Positions 44,641 to 57,652 are shown, counted from the stretch's first letter. The stretch is DNA of 64,000 nt from Nymphalis io (GCF_905147045.1 NC_065898.1:62001-126000), one strand, 5' to 3'. Notes: generated by a model from the sequence alone, not told the origin. Translations and numbers: made by a program.

Positions 44641-47600
44641 TTGTAAGAGACGTACTATAGGTGTTGTAGATTTCTCAAGTAAAGCCTGCTTAAAGTTTGC
44701 TTAAATTAACATTAACATCTGAATGACGTGGAGTTCAACACCAGTGCTCCGGGCCCACAGATCTGCGTGATGGATGCTTCAGGAAATTGTCCCGGCGTCG
44801 GCCGCCAGCTCCGACTACATCAGTCATTTTTTCTCGCGCTGTCTCGACAGTCTTTGCCTCCTGCCCCCGCCCGCGACCTCGCGCCCTGACACCTGATTAG
44901 TGTTGAAAAAGACGCATCTCGACAGCTCCGTAATGTCTTATTACCATTTTAAGTATTATTATAAAATGGAAGCTATTGATGTATATACATAACAGGAACG
45001 AGGTCGCGTCTGTTCTTAGAGTATCTTTTTACAATCAACGACGTTTTTAAGTATTCTAACTTTTGAACGGAAGTAACTAAAAGCAATATATTTTATTCAA
45101 ACCGCTTATATAGTAATAGTAGTGTACAATATAACATAATATACTGTTCATATACTTTGAAAGGTTTTCTCTCAATAGGTAACCGAAAACTATATATATG
45201 TTATTTCCAATGTTTGTGATTAAAGTAACACTTATTATTTTTATAAGATTTAACTGTAAGTAAGTATATCATAATATATTCTGCACATTTCTACGCATAT
45301 TGTGTACATTACAATAATTCATAATGATTAATTCCTCTCTTTTATATATTATTAATATTATATTTAATAGTCTGTTAGGTTGGCAACGTCATGTAAAATT
45401 TACAAAAATAAAGTATAAAACAGAAATTGCTAATCTGAATCAAACTGCCTTGAAGTCACTTGAAATTTAATCAGTAGCTTTAATATATTTGAGTGATGGG
45501 CTTATTTATACGTCGCTGCTTCGAATATAACAAAAAGTTTCAACTTTATAGGATTTGAGTTACATTAGCCAGGCCTCGTCAAAATTTTACGATGAGATGA
45601 GAGAATAACGCAGGAATAATATTAGCATTTTTAAAGTATATTTATCAGAGCTCGAGACGCCGGGCCAGCGGGGGTTCTTAGAGGAAAGAGTGCTCAAATA
45701 GGCGAGGACGGCGGAAGTGAGGGAATACAAAGAGTGATATGATGGATACATTAAGTGTAATTGTTTTGTAAACGCGCCGTTTTAGAACCTTTCAACCGTT
45801 GAAATTGTTTGAGTGGACCATAATTTGTGTATGGTATTAATTTATTAGATATTTAGTTTTTAGTGTTCATTATAAATATAAATGTGGATGACTGAGTGCT
45901 TGTACTTAATATTGTCCTTGAGATTTAAGGATCAATGTTATTTGTTGTCTACGGAGGGTGTACCTTTCAAATGTATGTGATGTACGCCTGTTCGACAAAA
46001 GCACTACTCTGGGTCGAACCTGCGGCACATCGGCGCGCTTAGCCATAGAGCCTTTTGTGGCAATAAATTTAAAATAAAGAAATAATCTACAGTGAGCTAT
46101 GACGGCAGTTTCTTCACGTTGACATTAACCTCAGTTAACTTCAATCAAACCGCCGAAGCTTTTCAAACCTTTCAAACGAGTACTTCATAAATAAGTTGCA
46201 TGATATCTGTTGCTAGTTTATCTATATCGTCGTTCGCTGTATCTCTGGTGGGGTCGGTAATAGCTCGTAATAGCCCCTCGTGTCATTATGATCGCGCCAT
46301 TACATCGAGAGCGCGCTGTCGTTAGCGCCCCGTGCTGTTGTCGCGAGGTCCCTCGGCGCTGTTATATTCGTGCATATCTTTTCTTAAATACAAGCTGTTC
46401 CCGCAACTTGCTGCGTGTCGTAAAAGACAACATATTGTTATTAAAATTTGACTGAAAATATCATAAGGGTGTACTTTTTTTATCTGATTAAGAGGAAGCA
46501 ACTACTGAGAATTTTTAATCGTACACGTGAGGCTGTGGAGTTGACAGATGTTTGTAATGAAACGGCGTTCCAGAGGACGGTTATCGGAGCGAGACGCTAT
46601 GACTCGCGGCTCGCTTTCTGATACGAATATGAGAGCGTCGTTGCAAGCTTTTATTTAACGTTACCCATGTGTGAGAGTCCTCCCAATTGATTGAACTGAA
46701 AATTGGGCTTTATCTTAGTAACTTATTTTTAATACGGATGAATAGGAATTATTTCTCGCAATATACAATAAATACTATACTCCTCTAAACATAAGTATCT
46801 AAATAAAGCATGACAAACACTAATTTCTTTGAAAACTTGGAAAGACTGACTGTTTAGACTGTTTAGACTTCTTAATGAAGTCATGAGGGCGGGCAATGAG
46901 CAGTGAGCAGCGAGCAGCGCCTAAACCAATAAAAGTGAAACACAAATACGGACAGATTCATAAGAGTTTCCTTTTAATTTGTTTAGTTTGTGTTGAGAGC
47001 CGCCCCTTGCCGCTCCGCGCCCTCCCCCGCCTTTCCGTGCCCCACCACGTTGCTAGGGTTGATGGCCGATGATTAATATTCGATATTCATTGTTTCAAGT
47101 TTCAACAACATTTTAAATGAGTTATCTTTTTATAAATAGAAAAAACATTTCCTGGCTACTGAATATTATTATTATTTATCAAAATCTTAACTCAATATAG
47201 TAGAAGCGCTTACCTTGCTTATTGATTGTCAGAAATCAACAGTCGGTTCAGAAAGAAACTCCTCAGACCGGAGAAAAAACGGCGATAGAAAATAGAAGAA
47301 GAAAGAAATATCGGCACTATAAGCCGCTTGTACGATGGTATTCCCCCTGTTTCTCTAATTAGATGAGCTCACTTTGCAATTCTCGATCATCTGTTTTCGA
47401 GTGTTTCCGTGTGTTCTGGTCCTGGTAGTTGAATTGGTGAGAAGTCAGAGACGTGCTACGGATGTAGGGAAAGTATTCAGATTGTGTAAAATTTTCGTTA
47501 ACTCAACACAAATAAGCGGTATATGTCAACTATCTACATATATCTGTACACGTCTTTAACAGTCTGTCTCGGACGCGCTGTGTTACTTCAACTAATTATC

Positions 47601-47649
47601 AGTTTCCCAAGTCGCAATTCGCAACAAGAGATTATTGATAAGACACAAA
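44641..47649. other. Gene-free stretch with GC-richer islands
   Basis: No gene supported. GC-richer patches are at 44740-44900, 46240-46350 and 46980-47060. A stretch at 45960-46060 has a B-box-like 'gtcgaacctgcg' and may be a very old tRNA-derived SINE in minus orientation. At 46849-46873 a short direct repeat of 'actgtttag' occurs. Confidence 0.45.
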
Positions 47650-47740
47650 TCAAACACATGAAAACTGCCTCGAGCTTGTCTGGGCTTGAACCTGCGACCT
47701 TTGGTTGAGGTTTACGTAATGTTGGTCATGTCAGCTATAC
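47650..47740 (-). mobile_element. SINE family A head fragment, minus strand
   Basis: Read on the minus strand it holds the tRNA-like head, with an A-box-like region near 47735 and 'gtcgcaggttcaagccc' as B-box. The rest of the element is missing. Confidence 0.5.
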
Positions 47741-47813
47741 CACAGTTACAAATAAATTAAACATTTTTGCTTTTAGAAGTTTATTAATATAATATAATTA
47801 ATTGTTCGTGACA

Positions 47814-47853
47814 GAATGTTACATCCTTGTAAGTAAGTAAGGATGTAACATTC
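47814..47853. repeat. 15-bp inverted repeat, 10-base loop
   Basis: Arms 47814-47828 ('gaatgttacatcctt') and 47839-47853 are exact reverse complements. The loop contains GTAAGTAAGT-like bases. Confidence 0.9.
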
Positions 47854-47985
47854 AACGTAAAGGGTGCGTCCGCACTCCGCCCTCCACACTCCGCACTCAA
47901 TCGATGGACATTATACAGTCACTCTGGTCGCTTCCTGTTTGACTTTCGGTTCAATTTCCTATTATTTGAATGAGGTTTGCTTCAT

Positions 47986-48022
47986 AATTACAATGGAGCC
48001 CTAAAAGGGCTCCATTGTAATT
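47986..48022. repeat. 17-bp inverted repeat, 3-base loop
   Basis: Arms 47986-48002 ('aattacaatggagccct') and 48006-48022 are exact reverse complements with loop AAA. Confidence 0.9.
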
Positions 48023-51000
48023 TTAAGGGCGGAAAATAAAAAAGTTTTAACAATGGAACATTTTATTATTTATTCAAGTACAATCAAGTAATTAAATACA
48101 TACACACAACAAAATAAAAACGTACATTCCTAACGCAATGGATATTAGAATCGTAAATGTGTGTCACCCTCTACCCAGAGTCGAATTATTAAATCTCCCG
48201 AAGGAACACAAAGTCCTCGAAGGTCTTAATTCGATTACCCAATGGCCTACCACCAGTTGCTAATTAGAAAGTCGAATTAGTTACATTCGAAGAAGGTGAA
48301 ATTCTATCACTATCAGTCTATTTATATTTCCGAATGCTAACGTTCGTGTGACCCGATCAGTCGACAGTCGTTAATGTTTGGATACTACTCGTATTTTTAA
48401 ACAATTCTAAAATAACTCGCTCTTATTGCATCGAAAAAGAACTCAAATTAAATTAAAAAGAATCGCTAGCGAAAAGCCTTTGACATCGCACTTTAAAAAA
48501 TTAGATCCATCCACCGAGTGATGTTCCGTTACAGTGAATTAAGCTTTACTCAAATAAAATTGGGCTTATTTTCGCTTGTACCTCGTCCGCGCTTAATTTA
48601 TAAAAGCCTCAATATTCTCTTTATAAAATTATGAATGTTTTACAATTTAGACCTTATACGTGATATTTAGAGTACAATTTTGTATGTCTCAGGTACTAGT
48701 TGATTTAGCGTTATTGTTTTTGTGATGGCAAAATAATGTAGAAATAATATCCATCTGTTGTGAGCTTGTGTTGATCTAATGAGCTGTGTTATGTAACTAC
48801 ATAGGTGTCCGTATATATGTGTGCGTTTTTGTGTTACAATTCATACGGGCTGTGATGTTGCTAGGCAACGACAACAATTTTTTTATTTGCTGATAACTAT
48901 AAAAATATTTTAAAAGATAAATATTTTTATGATTAATTGATGAACTTTGTCTCACTCGGGTTATAAGATGTAGATTTACAGTTACAACTCGGCGTATGAG
49001 GTAAAATTGTTTTTAGTCGTAAGTAAAATCTTACCGTTAAAAAATTACAAATAACAATCTTATTATTATTTAACATAAATAACTGTTTTTAAAAAGTTGT
49101 ATTTTTATAAATAATTTTGATTGGGTTTATAGTTGACTCAAGAGTTCAATGTTTTTCTATCAGTATTCATTCGCGTAAATATTATTTCGACGATACGTAA
49201 CGTATCTGAAAAACAACAAAACTAATTCACCGATTATCGTCAAAATAATGATAATACAACACAAGCGGCGGAGAGACGCCGCGTGACGTAATAATATACC
49301 ATCAAAGACCAGCGGAAGCCAATAACTCCGCACGGAAGTTTCAACATCGCTAATACGTGCGTGAAATCATATAATTTGCTACATCGAGTAAATACGGTTT
49401 GTTTTGCCGGGTCGTAGGGGGATGGGTAGGGGGGGCTGGGTAGGTCGTGGTGCTAGTATCCATCAAATTAGCGAGCAAATCATCTCGCCGAGTGTGAACT
49501 TGCCGAAACTGACGTCGTGTTGTGGATAGAGATATGCTTAGGCAAGGCGAACGAGTAAACTTTAATAAGCGAGGTCCGCTTACATCACATGGAGTAATGT
49601 AGGGTGCGTGTTACGTGAGCCGTGTACAGCTTTCAAAAAGCCAGCAGGAAAATAAACTACATGACGGATACAGTTAGGTGAAAGGCCAAAAATCTCTGAA
49701 ACAAATTTGAAAATTTCTTAGATTCGACGTCTTCCTAAAGTTTAAATGTACTGCCATATTTAATATCAATTAAATGACTAATATCGAAATAGTTTATTTA
49801 AGTAAATCAACGAGGCGTTAAATCGTCTCGCCGATCGCCTTCACATAATGAGTCTTGAATTATTTATCAGCGATAAAGTTTCCATCACTAGCGTTAGTAT
49901 TAAACGAAAAATGGTGAGGTCGGAGCTCGGCAGACGTCAATTACTGAGAAACATTGCGCGCCCGGGGGGACGGGACGAGGGGTGGAGGTGCGGGAGAGGC
50001 GGAGCTGTGAACGTAAATCCGCCTGTAGCTAAAACAATAGCTGCTAACTGCACTTTCAAAATAATTGATTTCTTCAAAAGAAAATGTTTGTATCCACAGG
50101 TGTGCGAAATGAGTAATTGCTTGTGTTAAATGAATGTTTGTGTGTTACGCGTGAGTGTGTCACGTGTAGCAAGTATTGGGATTTGATAAAGTAGTTTTTT
50201 AGTAACTTCTAGTATTGTGAGATACTGCTAGAAGAGCTATCATCATCGATCCAAATATAGATAATTTGTAACAATAAAATATAGTGACAATAATATATAT
50301 TAGATAAATCACCCAATAGTGTCTGAGCTTGTCAAAGTCAGATTAAGTAATCTTGCTAAATACTGATCTCTCATTGGTCGACTATTTCATCATCGGAGGC
50401 CGTCGTCCAATAACAATTCAGATTTAACTAAAATTACTTAATTTGACTATGTTCGGCAATACAGAATCTAGAAGTAAAGGCAATTCTTTCGCTTACTTAA
50501 TTTCCGCTACATCTACTACAGTAAATTTCTGCTAGAGTAACTTTAATCTGTTTTTTAATGTTTTTACAAGTTGTGATTGTAAATTATTTAAGACAATTAA
50601 AGATCTACACAATATAATTTGTTTGTCGTATTACAAGTATCAATTTTTCAAAGAGTCATTAAATTATATTTGGAGCAAGGCGGTGAAATTATGTTTTATT
50701 ATAATAATATATATAACAAATATTCATCTACCTAGTTAAGTTTTCAAAAGTGTCAGTGTATGAGTGCCATTATGTCAATTTCTTTCTAAGCATCAGTTGA
50801 TTGAGGGCCTCACTACATCATCATTATTTAAATTACATAATCGACATTATATTGTATATTAATATATGTATATGCATGTATGTCAAAGAAATCTCGTGCA
50901 GTAGATAGTGCGCGCCGCTGCAGGGTACCAGGCAATCATAAAAGCCAACAGTGTGTACAGCTCCGGCGGCGTCACAATGGCCATTGTTCTAATAGCGCGC

Positions 51001-51217
51001 CCCGAGCGAGCCTCTAACTGGCACTTCGCTGTTCGCTGTGCGCTGTTGCTATCTGCACGATCTACTACTGAATATACTTCTACTAACATTTGTACTTTTT
51101 ATTTTTATCGTGCAATTCATTGTAAATATAAATTTAAACTGAAATTATTACCAGTTAACAAAAGGTTATTTATAACAACGTCTTTCGTATCAGTAAGGAC
51201 ATAAATAGTGCAGGTTG
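48023..51217. other. Gene-free stretch
   Basis: No gene supported. It holds a palindromic GTTGCTAGGCAAC at 48857-48869 that resembles an RFX X-box, and GC-richer patches at 49255-49330, 49405-49450 and 49960-50010. The opposed frames at 50883-51204 are below 100 codons and without motifs. Confidence 0.45.
48857..48869. promoter_or_regulatory. X-box-like palindrome
   Basis: GTTGCTAGGCAAC has the inverted half-sites of RFX-family X-boxes. No nearby gene start is visible, so a function is unproven. Confidence 0.25.
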
Positions 51218-51530
51218 ATGTGCAGATGGCCCAGTGGTAAGAACGCGTGAATCTTAACCGATGATCGTGGGTTCAAACCCGGGCAAGCACCACTGAATTT
51301 TCATGTGCTTAATTTGTGATTATAATTCATCTTGTGCTTTACGGTGAAGGAAAACATCTTGAGGAAACCTGCATGTGTCTAATTTCACTGAAATTCTGCC
51401 ACATGTATATTCCACCAACCCGCATTGGAGCAGCGTGGTGGAATAAGCTCCAAACCTTCTCCTCAAAAAGTGGAGAGGAGGCCTTTAGCCCAGCAGTGGG
51501 ACATTCACAGGCTGTTACGGAATGACATTA
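51218..51530 (+). mobile_element. SINE family A, near full length
   Basis: It has a tRNA-like head with an A-box-like 'tggcccagtggtaagaacg' and a B-box-like 'gggttcaaacccgggc', then the body 'gaattttcatgtgcttaatt', 'ggtgaaggaaaacatctt' and 'gaggaaacctgcatgtgtc'. The tail 'cccagcagtgggacattcac' plus 'aggctgtta' is the same as the 3' end of lepidopteran RTE LINEs, which presumably mobilise it. No clear target duplication was found, unlike the copies at 54.4 and 59.9 kb. Confidence 0.82.
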
Positions 51531-54435
51531 TGAAAGAAAGAAGTGTACATCTGTACGTGTAAAATGCACATAAATTAATTGCACAATAAACCAGAGTTGT
51601 CTTCCTTCACTTGGATTTATTTAAAAGGTCGCCGGCAAGAACCTGACTAGTTTCGTATTCGTAGATTCTTATCTAATTGTGTACAATTCTTCTCTTATAT
51701 AGAAGTTACTCTTAGGTAGAAGTTACTTACTTATTCGGCGACTTTGTTACATTTAGATTTTCAAAAGTACTTATAGGAGATTATTTGATTCATATATTTT
51801 GATTTTAACATTAATATGATACGTACTCGATACGTAAGATACCATTGTAAGTTCTACATAATTACAGTCCAAAGGGTAACTTAAGAAGTGTTAGATGACA
51901 GTTTCAGAACGAAATATCTCACGCGTTGTATGTATATCACAGATAAATAGATACTACACTACTAGAGCTACACGGGACCGACCGCGACGGAAGCATGTAT
52001 TAGTCGCTGTTGATAGATTGTGTGCGCTTTTCAACGATTTATTACGACGCCATTTCGTTCTATTATTAGAGTTTAACCTCTATTGACTGTTGAAGTTATG
52101 TAGTTACTTTTATGGATAGTTGATGACTTACATTCGTCCTCTCGTTCTAGTATTAGTTTGACTAGACTAGACTAAACAAAGAGATTATGATTCTTATTTA
52201 AATTCATTTTTTTGATAAATAAAGATATCATTTTTAAGTGATAGACTATTTTAAATGTATATATATTAAGAAATTTCTTTTATTTCACATGGTCTAGCAC
52301 AATTAATGAAGTACCGTTAAATTAAACGCGGCTGCAGTATAGGCTATTGACGACGGCGAGCGTCGGGCGATGGCGATGGCGTGCCGCGAACAATTTGTGT
52401 GTAAAACGCTGTCAAACAATTTCCTACTCGAGCAGCGAGCTACAATCAGCCGTGACAACGTCAATTTAGCACCATTATACACTCCGTAATCACGACGAAG
52501 AACTTCCCATGTACCGACATTACGTCTACATTATACACATAACAATTTATTAATGACTTCCCGTCGCTTTAATTTATTTAATATCTTCATTTACCTTAAT
52601 CCGAAATCGTAGCTGTTAAACAGTGTAAAGACGGCGTTCGAAATTATTTCGGGCGAAACGTTCCCATTTCCAATTATTGTTAACAACCGCTAAGTGTATA
52701 CTGCGGCAGTCGTTGTGATGGCGCGGAGCGAGTTTTTAGCTCGCCGGTGCTGATGGTCGATGGCCGTAGCATTCGGCTCGTAAAACTTAATGTGCTGCAG
52801 CGCACGACCCGAGCTGAATCGATACTGCAACTAGTTACGGCGCTGACTTCCGGGAATAGCCGTTTCCAACTATATTTTGATGTCCACAGCAGCTGGACTG
52901 GACTGGATATTTACCATTTTTAAATATAAGCGATGTGTTTGTCTTTTGTATCAGATATTTATTGAATACTTGTTTTGTAAGTCACGGAGACCATTTATTG
53001 TGAAATAATTCTGACGTGATGCTAACGATTACGGTCGGCGCTGATTACAAGAACCGCCGGGCACGGGGAGGAGGTTTTCAAATATCCTGCAGGTTAATTG
53101 TACTTGATATTCAAGGAGGATACAGTATATCGATATATTATAAATGTATATGCGTATACATTTTTATATAGTGTATTAATAAAAAAGAGTTCCTATATTT
53201 TTCATGGTACGGAATGTCATCTTTTCAATCGAGGATTCAAAATGCTCGTAAGTCTCTTGGATTAAAGGAAGTTTTTATTTGATATATTTACCATCACAGT
53301 CGGTTATCGAGAAGCGCTATGCACACACGCCAGCTAGTAGTCTATATAAGGAACAACTATATCTATTTTTATCTCTGCTGACCGACTACTGCTCTATGTG
53401 TGTCGTTAAAAGTAATAGACGCCACGTTTATGATATGGACACTTTCTTTGAATTAATTGTCAAATTGAAATATTTTTGTATCCATTTGTCTCTTTCGTTC
53501 GTTTGTAGACAAAATGAGATGCATATATTGTTGTTTTCGAGAATGGCTATAATTTTCACGAGCGTCACTTCGCGGGGCGATTTAAATACCTACTATAACG
53601 CAAAATGAACACAGACTGCGTGTCGCCATTTTGTTTAACATGGTGGAACACTGCACGTTCAGATATAATAATGTATTATCTGAATAGAATATATTAATAG
53701 TATTAGTCGTTTACCTCTGTAAATGTGATATTATGATTTTCCTAAAATATTTATAAAACTAGTTGTAAAAAATAGTTTTTGCTCAATTTATTAACTAGTT
53801 TCCGTTCATTGGTTAAGATTTGATCTCAATCATAATAGAAAATTTGAGGAAAATATATGTTTAAACATTTTTTTTCTACTCCCTTTTCCAAAATTTTATT
53901 ACATGTTTTGTCATTAACAATTTATGAATAAATATTATTTAATTGATATATAAGAGCTATATTGTCAAGTTTAAGAAACGTACATCTCAATACGTCTGAG
54001 CTCTTTTATTATATAAGAGAACATAAACACTTCCACTGCACAATTTCAAGTAACAATAGCACACCGTAAGTGTTACTTACGTTTATGGCTAGACAAATCC
54101 GTGTTCCTATAAATTGTCTCTCGCCTTGTTCGATTTCCCGCGGCCATGCGCGTGGTACGGGTACGTACCGTAACACGCACCATATTTAGTGACTATCTAG
54201 CATTACCATAAGAGCAAGCTTTCTCCGCAGTGAAACCCAACACGGCGCTGGAATTAAATTATTCTTGTAGTGTTACGTGCAGGTCTCGCTTCCTAGTTGC
54301 GAGAGTGCTTGGTCTCCTGTGTGAGGCGACGGCGGCTGGAGCGCAGACCTGCACTGCTTGAATGAAATTAGCGCTGACGAGCTCCGTGTGTAACTGCGTC
54401 CGCGTACATTTTATAGCCGAAATAAAAAAAATGTT
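51531..54435. other. Gene-free stretch
   Basis: AT-rich with GC-richer patches at 52340-52400, 52710-52860 and 54150-54175. A CCGGCGACC word (minus strand) is at 51627-51635. Arms 54277-54286 and 54345-54354 form a 10-bp inverted repeat around a GC-rich 58-base spacer. No gene supported. Confidence 0.45.
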
Positions 54436-54448
54436 TTTACTGACATAA

Positions 54449-54721
54449 GCTTAACCGATAATCGTGGGTTCAAACCCGGGCAAGCACCACTGAATTTTCA
54501 TGTGCTTAATTTGTGTTTATAATTCATCTCGTGCTTGAAGGTGAAGGAAAACATCGTGAGGAAACCTGCATGTGTCTAATTTCACTGAAATTTCGCCACA
54601 TGTGTATTCCACCTACCTGCATAAAGGCAGCGTGGTGGAATAAGCCCCAATCATTTTCAGGCCTTAAGGAGAGGAGGCCTTAGACCAGCAGTATGATATT
54701 CACTGGCTGTTACTTTTTTAC
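54449..54721 (+). mobile_element. SINE family A with 13-bp target duplication
   Basis: A 5'-truncated copy starting at 'gcttaaccgataatcgtggg' and running through the B-box, body and RTE-like tail. It is flanked by a perfect 13-base direct repeat, TTTACTGACATAA, at 54436-54448 and 54722-54734, as expected of L1-type target-primed insertion. Confidence 0.85.
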
Positions 54722-54734
54722 TTTACTGACATAA

Positions 54735-55476
54735 AGTGAAATGTACATACAAATATTTACATCGCGGACATAAATAGGTATACACAAATCAAATGACAAC
54801 AGTACAAATTATGACCGCGTGGAATGTTGGCAAGAATTCCAGCTGCTTTTCGGCGTTGAATTGCATTCCGATTCTCTAGACTAAAAATGCATTTCTGTCG
54901 CCAATGCAGGCAATACGTTTTATTAATTAAACTTATGTCATTTATGCAATATTCATGCATCGCACTTGAGTATTAAATTATAAAAATCTGCCACCCGTGA
55001 CAAGTTGTTGTACAACAGTGATTGTCTCCTCTCACACATAGGAATTTCAAAACTTCAAAGCGTCCTTACTCATTCACAAAATTTGTTTTTATTTTTCTTA
55101 AAAATAAAAGGTATCTGTATTATACACAGAGGTTATCTTTAGTGTCTGCGTGGTCAGTAGGCAGTATCGAGTGGACTCTTCACAACTCGGTGAGCGGGCG
55201 TTGTGTTGTGGGACATCGGCTACATGCGTCTGCAATTTATAACACACTTGTTCACTATCTTCCTTGTTTATACAGAATTAAGTTTAGTTTTTCCCTTGCT
55301 AAGCTCTATTTGAAAAAAAAACAAGAGACAAACATAAGAGAGGCCTATTGATGAATTAACTTTCAAAAATAACATTAATTCTGAATTAGTTTTGACATCC
55401 AACCTTACACTATGTTATATTGTCACAAAAAATACTTTGTTGCTTGTATATTGATACTCTTTATACGTATTAATAA
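54735..55476. other. Intergenic DNA, no gene seen
   Basis: AT-rich. The 109-codon frame at 55022-55351 is Lys/Leu/Tyr-rich without a motif and is probably chance. Confidence 0.45.
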
Positions 55477-55579
55477 AGATAAGGGTGACAGTACGTCAAA
55501 TTATATATATATATATATCATCATATAATTTGACGTATATATATATATATATATATTTGACGTACTGTCACCCTTATCT
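55477..55579. repeat. 103-base foldback with nested TA-rich arms
   Basis: Outer arms 55477-55501 and 55555-55579 (25 bp, 'agataagggtgacagtacgt' start) are exact reverse complements. The interior is (TA)n with a further 'atataatttgacgta' segment at 55524-55538 that is a second partner for the left arm's inner part. No flanking target duplication was found. Confidence 0.88.
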
Positions 55580-55659
55580 ATATATAAGTGAAGACATTAA
55601 GATATTTCAATAGACAATTTAGGCTTTTGTTTAATATATCGACATTCACGCAGCCACGT

Positions 55660-55840
55660 GCTTTACGTGCTTTCTGAGGCACGGGGAGTAACTGCGAGGT
55701 GCTACTGAGAACTGCTGAACAATAATACAGCTGAATATCTAACGGCTTCTATCGACTCGACATAGGATTGAACGCCGGGACTATTTCAAGCCTTATTCCT
55801 TACATAAAAATTCCTAACATGAGACCAACAAGGAAGATAA
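55660..55840 (-). mobile_element. SINE family C, diverged, minus strand
   Basis: Plus-strand words 'cgtgctttctgaggcacgg', 'aggattgaacgccggg' (B-box) and 'agaccaacaaggaag' (head) are in the order expected for a reversed family C copy. Confidence 0.5.
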
Positions 55841-57369
55841 TTATTTGATTTCAAGGCAGTGTTAGTCGGGTTACGCCTTCTACGCCTCGCTTCTAAGATT
55901 TAAGATTAATTTACATTGATTCACTTTATCTGTAAGGTCGTGTAATGTTCTATATCATTTTATATACTTATCAATATACATTACTATGTCGAAGAAACAT
56001 TTTAACAAGGTCGCTTGTATGACAGGGATTTATTATCGATAAATCCATTATTTAAAATAATTAATTATATTCTGGGAAAACTCTTTTTGGAAATTTTGGC
56101 AGTTAATGAATTGAAATCTTATGTTAAAAGATAATTCATGAATTAGGCGTTTAAATACTTACAAGAATATATAGGTGATAATAATGTTATAATTAGTTGA
56201 TTAACAGGCGGGATGTTCAATAAGATTTTTTATTATCATACCTATGAGTTACTTGCCGGTTCTTCTCGGTACTAACTACATTTCGAACCGCTGGTAGCTT
56301 TATATTCGAAAATTGAGCAATATAACACTGTACATAATCGGATTAGTGCAATTACATCCATTATACATAACGCATATCATGAAGCCACTTGCGTATTACG
56401 AGTTCATTGACTTCACAGCCGTTTTAATCTGAAACTCATGCGTTTAGATCATAACCATACTGCTCATAGAAAATAACCTTTATTCTGATAATCTTAGGGG
56501 CTATATTATTTATCACTGCAAACTTATTACATTAAGATTATACAGATAAAAGTGTTATTCAATTTTGTCCTTTATATTCTATAAAATAAGAGTTGTGCGT
56601 GTCGTGTCATCCTCGGTAAATATTGCAAGCAGTGAGGTTGAACGATACGGTATTTGTAATCAGTCGGTGTCATATGTCTCGCTTGTATCGTAATAAATTA
56701 CAGTAATTGATGATTTTATGTAAAAAACAATTAATCTCTTAACTGAGAATTTCATGTAGATTGAAAATATTGTATTATATTTTGTTTACACATCTGTGGC
56801 GTTGAATTGACGCGATATCATTGGTTGAGATCTTGAATAATATTTGATTTTCACTATGGATTTGTGAAAAAAATGCCCGCGAAGTTGTTATTGAAACTTT
56901 GGAAATAAAATGAAAGTGAATATAATGTAAGCCTATAACATTATTTAACGTAAAATATTCGTAAATTATTATAAAGAATCATTATAGGTTGTATAAAATT
57001 TTCAAAGTTATTGAATTATATTTAACTACAGATTTTTATTAATGTAATAAAAAAGGGATGGTTAGTTGTTATACGATAAGGCATACGGACATATTGTAAT
57101 TGGTATTTTAAAGAAAATGAGAAATATAACCATTGTAAGCTGGTCTTATTGTAAATTATTTAAAGTTCCTGTTAACCTGAAATGGTGGCTACAAAAAGTA
57201 ATTCAATTGAATAGTGTTTGTAGTGCATAATATATATCAGCTAATCGCAAGGTTATATAAATCTAAGGTTTGTCTCTCTTCAATCCTTCTCGTTGTTCTA
57301 TGTTCGCTTCGAGTAGGATGTGATCAATGTTGTATTGTTTGCACTGAGTATTATTGTGTGCGATGTCTT
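55841..57369. other. Intergenic DNA, no gene seen
   Basis: AT-rich throughout with nothing recognisable. Confidence 0.45.
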
Positions 57370-57652
57370 ATTGTATCTGAGCTCTTTCCGGCCGAGTCGC
57401 ATTGCCGACCAGTTGGACTATGAAGTAAGAGAAAAGGGAGTATCCTGTATGTTAGATATAGCTACTACTGCATCTAATATTGCGAAGGAAATAAAGATGT
57501 CTGCGTTGAGATTGCTATGATTTCAGGAACTGCACGAATTTGGCAGTTGATAGTATGATGAGGAAACAAAAAGAGCGCATCTGAGTTTGCGCTCACATTT
57601 ATGCATCATCATCATTCCCTGTGTGGAGGGCTAATCTATAAGATTGGCTCTT
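57370..57652 (+). mobile_element. SINE family C in two pieces
   Basis: The segment at 57379-57445 ('gctctttccggccgagtcgc') and the one at 57573-57652 ('gagcgcatctgagtttgcgc', then 'aggagggctaatct'-like words) are consecutive parts of family C. They are separated by about 125 bases of unrelated sequence, probably a later insertion. Confidence 0.45.

Noticed and set aside
51218..51290. tRNA gene suggested by A- and B-box-like words
   Set aside because: The sequence does not fold into a full cloverleaf with paired acceptor ends, and it is joined to the SINE body and RTE-like tail that recur elsewhere in the window.
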